Part shown: positions 6,520 to 8,910 of the stretch, piece after piece
Position numbering within the stretch: the stretch's first letter is position 1
Layout of the letters: the number at the start of each line of letters is the position of its first letter
Source: Ruminococcus sp. UBA1780
Lineage (GTDB): Bacteria; Bacillota; Clostridia; Oscillospirales; Ruminococcaceae
NCBI GenBank assembly: GCA_002315235.1
Contig: DCGK01000059.1
Span: forward strand, 1 to 8,910
Direction of reading: 5' to 3'
DNA length: 8,910 nt
Notes under the pieces: generated by a model
What the model was told of the DNA's origin: nothing
Databases searched by the model: none
What the model saw: the letters and a program-made list of their open reading frames with translations, nothing else
Translations under genes and position numbers: made by a program

Positions 6520-6540
6520 GCGGAGCTCTGTCAGCTCTGC
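6520..6540 (+). other. Strong stem-loop after fabG
   Basis: GCGGAGCT pairs with AGCTCTGC across a 5-nt loop (CTGTC), giving 8 base pairs including one G-U. It begins 14 nt after the fabG stop and is followed by a second hairpin, not a T-run. It may be part of a tandem terminator, an mRNA-stabilising element or an RNA-processing site. Confidence 0.5.
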
Positions 6541-6545
6541 AGCTT

Positions 6546-6574
6546 TGCCGGTACGTTTTTCCGGCATGGTTTTT
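6546..6574 (+). terminator. Probable intrinsic terminator or attenuator between fabG and fabF
   Basis: TGCCGG (6546-6551) pairs with CCGGCA (6561-6566) around a 9-nt loop. After three bases comes TTTTT (6570-6574) and more A/T-rich sequence. The stem is short but GC-rich, and the layout fits a Rho-independent terminator. Since fabF, accB and fabZ have no clear promoter of their own in the remaining 56 nt, partial read-through is more plausible than complete termination. Confidence 0.55.
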
Positions 6575-6616
6575 ATTTATAAAAATTTCAGTCGGTTATA
6601 CAGATTTTAATTTTGT

Positions 6617-6633
6617 AAGGAGATGTAATTTTG
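6617..6633 (+). promoter_or_regulatory. Ribosome binding site defining the TTG start of fabF
   Basis: AAGGAGAT (6617-6624) lies 6 nt before the TTG at 6631. The translated product starts S-R-R-V-V-I-T-G-M-G after the initiator, exactly where FabF proteins begin, so TTG is the start. Confidence 0.85.
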
Positions 6634-7875
6634 AGCAGACGTGTAGTTATAACAGGTATGGGTACCGTAAATTCTCTCGGAAAAAACAAGGATGAGTTCT
6701 GGGATAACATTTCACAGGGAAAACTCGGTTTTTCATATATAGATAAGTTTGACGCATCTGATTTTGACGTAAAAATAGTTAGCCAGGTTAAGGATTTTGA
6801 ACCTGATGAATGTATCGACAGAAAGGAACAGCGCCGTACGGACAGATTCACACAGTTTGCTGTTACAGCAGCTATGGAGGCTCTGAGAGACTGCGGTTCT
6901 GACCTTAAGGATCTCGATCCGTACAGAGTTGGTGTTATTGTAGGCTGCGGTATCGGCGGTCTTGAACTGACAACTCTTGAACATGAAAAGTATCTTGAAA
7001 AGGGTCCGGGAAAGATTTCAGTATTCTATGTTCCTATGATGATCGGCAACATGGCATCCGGAACAATCTCCATGAAGACCGGCTTCAAGGGTGACAATTT
7101 TGCCACTGTAACAGCCTGTGCATCATCAACACACGCAATTGGCGAAGCATTCCGCAAGATTAAGGACGGATACATGGACGCTGCACTCTGCGGCGGTACA
7201 GAAAGCTGTATTTCAGAATTCGCTCTCGGAGGATTCAACAACATGAAGGCTCTCTCAAGATCATCTGATCTGGAAAGATGCTCAATTCCTTTTGACAAGG
7301 AAAGAAACGGTTTTGTTCTCGGCGAGGGCAGCGGTATGCTCGTGCTTGAAGAATACGAACACGCAGTTGCAAGAGGCGCAAAGATTTACGCTGAAATTGC
7401 CGGATACGGTGCAACAGGAGACGCTTACCACATGACATCACCGTCACCGGAAGGAGATGCTGCTGCCCGTGCAATCGTAAATGCATATACAGAAGCAGGT
7501 CTTAAGCCTGAGGATGTTGACTACGTAAACGCTCACGGTACATCAACAGGTCTTAACGACAAGTATGAAACAACAGCAATCAAAAAGGCTTTCGGTGATC
7601 ACGCTGCAAAGCTTAAGATAAATTCAACAAAGTCAATGATCGGACACCTTCTCGGTGCGGCCGGAGCAGTTGAGGCAGTTGCAACGGCTCTTCAGATGCA
7701 GAACGGTCTTGTTCACCAGACAGTAGGCTATAAGGTTCCTGATGAGGAATGTGATCTCTTCTACTGTACAGAAGGAAACATCAGTATGGAAATCAGAGCA
7801 GCAGTTTCCAACTCTCTCGGATTTGGCGGACACAACGCTACACTTTGCTTCAAGGCAGTAAAACAGGAGGGTTAA
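6631..7875 (+). CDS. fabF: Beta-ketoacyl-ACP synthase II (elongating condensing enzyme)
   Basis: FabF condenses acyl-ACP with malonyl-ACP in each elongation round. The 414-residue thiolase-fold enzyme has the catalytic Cys163 in TACASSTHAIG, His302 in NAHGTST, Lys334 in STKSMIGH with catalytic His339, and the gating loop containing Phe398 in GFGGHN. Length is normal for the family. Small departures from the usual sequence are Gly307 after the AHGTST motif, where proline is common, and H-Q-T-V-G near 362-366, where homologues usually have P-P-T-I-N. The core residues are intact, so activity is expected. It follows fabG by 125 nt containing hairpins. Its last codons carry the Shine-Dalgarno site of accB, which starts 2 nt after the stop. 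Confidence 0.96.
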   Translation: MSRRVVITGMGTVNSLGKNKDEFWDNISQGKLGFSYIDKFDASDFDVKIVSQVKDFEPDECIDRKEQRRTDRFTQFAVTAAMEALRDCGSDLKDLDPYRVGVIVGCGIGGLELTTLEHEKYLEKGPGKISVFYVPMMIGNMASGTISMKTGFKGDNFATVTACASSTHAIGEAFRKIKDGYMDAALCGGTESCISEFALGGFNNMKALSRSSDLERCSIPFDKERNGFVLGEGSGMLVLEEYEHAVARGAKIYAEIAGYGATGDAYHMTSPSPEGDAAARAIVNAYTEAGLKPEDVDYVNAHGTSTGLNDKYETTAIKKAFGDHAAKLKINSTKSMIGHLLGAAGAVEAVATALQMQNGLVHQTVGYKVPDEECDLFYCTEGNISMEIRAAVSNSLGFGGHNATLCFKAVKQEG

Positions 7876-7877
7876 TC

Positions 7878-8390
7878 ATGCCTGAAAAAACAATTTGCAA
7901 CCTTACATTTGACGAGATAAAGGAACTTGCTGAGCTTGTTTCTGATAAAAAACTCGGAAAGATAGAAATAAAGCTTCAGGATGCTTCAATCACAATCGAG
8001 GACAAGAAGCGTCCTCCGGTGCAGCCTGTACAGCAGGTACCGTTCCAGATGCCCGCAGTAATGCCTTCACAGATTCAGCCTGCAGTACAGGCTGCGGAAC
8101 CTGTTTCAGCACCTGCCGCTGAAGCTCCGAAGGCAGAGGAAAAGGAAACAGTTACAGGAAACACAGTAAAGGCACCTATCGTTGGTACATTCTATGCTTC
8201 ACCTTCTCCTGACAAGCCTGCATTCGTGAAGGTAGGAGATCATGTAAGCAAGGGAGACGTACTCTTTATCGTTGAATCAATGAAGCTCATGAATGAAATT
8301 CAGAGTGAGTTTGACGGTACAGTTGCACAGATTCTCGTTGACAATGCTTCACCGGTTGAATATGACCAGCCGGTAATGATTATCAAATAA
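7878..8390 (+). CDS. accB: Biotin carboxyl carrier protein of acetyl-CoA carboxylase
   Basis: AccB carries the biotin that is carboxylated by AccC and then donates CO2 to acetyl-CoA to form malonyl-CoA. The 170-residue protein has an N-terminal helical region (about 1-45), a flexible Pro/Ala/Gln/Val-rich linker (46-90) and a biotinyl domain (95-170). Biotinylation is expected at Lys136 in the E-S-M-K-L-M-N motif, a variant of the E-A-M-K-M-M type. The T-F-Y-A-S-P-S-P thumb-like segment (104-111) is typical of AccB, as opposed to other biotinyl domains. The ATG at 7878 is preferred because AGGAGGG ends 6 nt upstream and family members begin here. A longer frame start at 7845 lies inside fabF. 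The gene is tightly coupled to fabF (2-nt gap). Confidence 0.96.
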   Translation: MPEKTICNLTFDEIKELAELVSDKKLGKIEIKLQDASITIEDKKRPPVQPVQQVPFQMPAVMPSQIQPAVQAAEPVSAPAAEAPKAEEKETVTGNTVKAPIVGTFYASPSPDKPAFVKVGDHVSKGDVLFIVESMKLMNEIQSEFDGTVAQILVDNASPVEYDQPVMIIK

Positions 8391-8412
8391 AATACAGACA
8401 GGAAGATAAAAA

Positions 8413-8844
8413 ATGAGTATACTTATGAATCAGGAACAGATTAAGGAAATCATTCCTCACAGAGATCCGTTCCTTCTTATAGACGAAATCGTTGAGATGG
8501 AAACAGGCAAAAAGATTGTTGCAAGAAAGCATATCAGGGCAGAGGATTTCTGGTTTAAGGGTCATTTCCCTGAAAAGCCGGTAGTACCTGGTGTACTCCT
8601 CATCGAAATGCTTGCACAGGCTGGTGCTGTTTCAATGCTTGCAATGGATGAGCACAAGGGAAAGATCGGTTTCCTTGGCGGCGTTGACAAGGCTAAGTTC
8701 AGAAGAATGGTAGTTCCTGGCGACGTTGTTACACTTGAAGTTGAGATCATTAAGGTCAAGGGACCTGTAGGCGTAGGAAAGGCAGTTGCACACGTTGACG
8801 GTGAAAAGGCAGTAACTGCGGAAATCTCCTTCGTATTAAAATAA
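8413..8844 (+). CDS. fabZ: 3-hydroxyacyl-ACP dehydratase
   Basis: FabZ removes water from 3-hydroxyacyl-ACP to give trans-2-enoyl-ACP. The 143-residue hot-dog-fold protein shows the I-P-H-R-D-P-F-L-L-I-D N-terminal motif (14-24), catalytic His51 in GHFPEKPVVPG and Glu65 in LIEMLAQAG, and the A-H-V-D-G-E-K-A-V strand near the end. The ATG at 8413 has AGGAAG 7 nt upstream. A second in-frame ATG at 8425 would also give a family-like N-terminus but lacks such a site. Lies 22 nt after accB and 20 nt before accC, in one transcription unit. Confidence 0.96.
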   Translation: MSILMNQEQIKEIIPHRDPFLLIDEIVEMETGKKIVARKHIRAEDFWFKGHFPEKPVVPGVLLIEMLAQAGAVSMLAMDEHKGKIGFLGGVDKAKFRRMVVPGDVVTLEVEIIKVKGPVGVGKAVAHVDGEKAVTAEISFVLK

Positions 8845-8864
8845 AAAATGGAGAGAACTGACTG

Positions 8865-8910
8865 ATGTTCAGAAAAGTATTAATAGCCAACAGAGGCGAG
8901 ATTGCAGTAA
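8865..8910 (+). CDS. accC: Biotin carboxylase subunit of acetyl-CoA carboxylase, 5' end only
   Basis: The last 46 bases encode the first 15 residues, M-F-R-K-V-L-I-A-N-R-G-E-I-A-V, which is the conserved start of AccC (biotin carboxylase, ATP-grasp family). The rest lies beyond the right edge. GGAGAG (8850-8855) precedes the ATG by 9 nt. The position directly after accB and fabZ fits the usual Firmicutes order, in which accD and accA would follow. Confidence 0.92.
   Translation, partial: MFRKVLIANRGEIAV

Noticed and set aside
7845..7877. Upstream in-frame ATG for accB
   Set aside because: It lies inside fabF, and the ATG at 7878 has an ideal AGGAGGG site and matches the AccB N-terminus.

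Overview
The window looks like chromosomal DNA of a medium-to-low-GC Clostridia member, most probably a Ruminococcus-like Oscillospiraceae. I infer this from purine-rich Shine-Dalgarno sites, two TTG starts, Firmicutes-type fatty-acid gene order and the protein sequences. No phage, transposon, CRISPR, tRNA or rRNA is visible.

Left edge (1-173): just outside the last leftward gene there is an intrinsic terminator (140-164). Beyond it is a perfect-consensus sigma-A promoter (TTGACA, 17 bp, TATAAT) backed by three T7 tracts (A7 on the transcribed-direction strand). It fires leftward out of the window, so a strongly expressed gene or stable RNA probably lies beyond position 1.

Leftward block (174-4474): in transcription order, fabD, aroE, aroK, a metal-dependent amidohydrolase of unknown substrate, a minimal nucleotidyltransferase-fold protein and a HEPN-domain protein. 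fabD-aroE-aroK are tightly packed (16-nt gap, then an ATGA overlap). A 111-nt spacer with two overlapping inverted repeats separates them from the amidohydrolase. The nucleotidyltransferase-like gene follows 19 nt later and overlaps the HEPN gene by 17 bp. The pair resembles MNT/HEPN toxin-antitoxin modules, but the nucleotidyltransferase has lost its GS and DxD catalytic residues. aroE keeps its shikimate-site residues but lacks the usual NRT NADP motif.

Divergent control region (4475-4742): 268 bp of AT-rich DNA with a good candidate promoter for the rightward genes and weak palindromes.

Rightward block (4743-8910): fabH, fabG, a 125-nt gap with a strong stem-loop and a terminator-like hairpin, then fabF, accB, fabZ and the first 15 codons of accC. 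Together with fabD this covers malonyl transfer to ACP (FabD), initiation (FabH), elongation (FabF), ketoreduction (FabG), dehydration (FabZ) and part of acetyl-CoA carboxylase (AccB, AccC). Acyl carrier protein and an enoyl reductase (FabK/FabI type), usually in such clusters, are absent, and fabD sits in the divergent operon with shikimate genes.

Most of the window is housekeeping metabolism. The parts most worth a second look are the degenerate nucleotidyltransferase/HEPN pair, the outward promoter, the altered AroE cofactor motif, the fab-aro operon and the hairpins between fabG and fabF.
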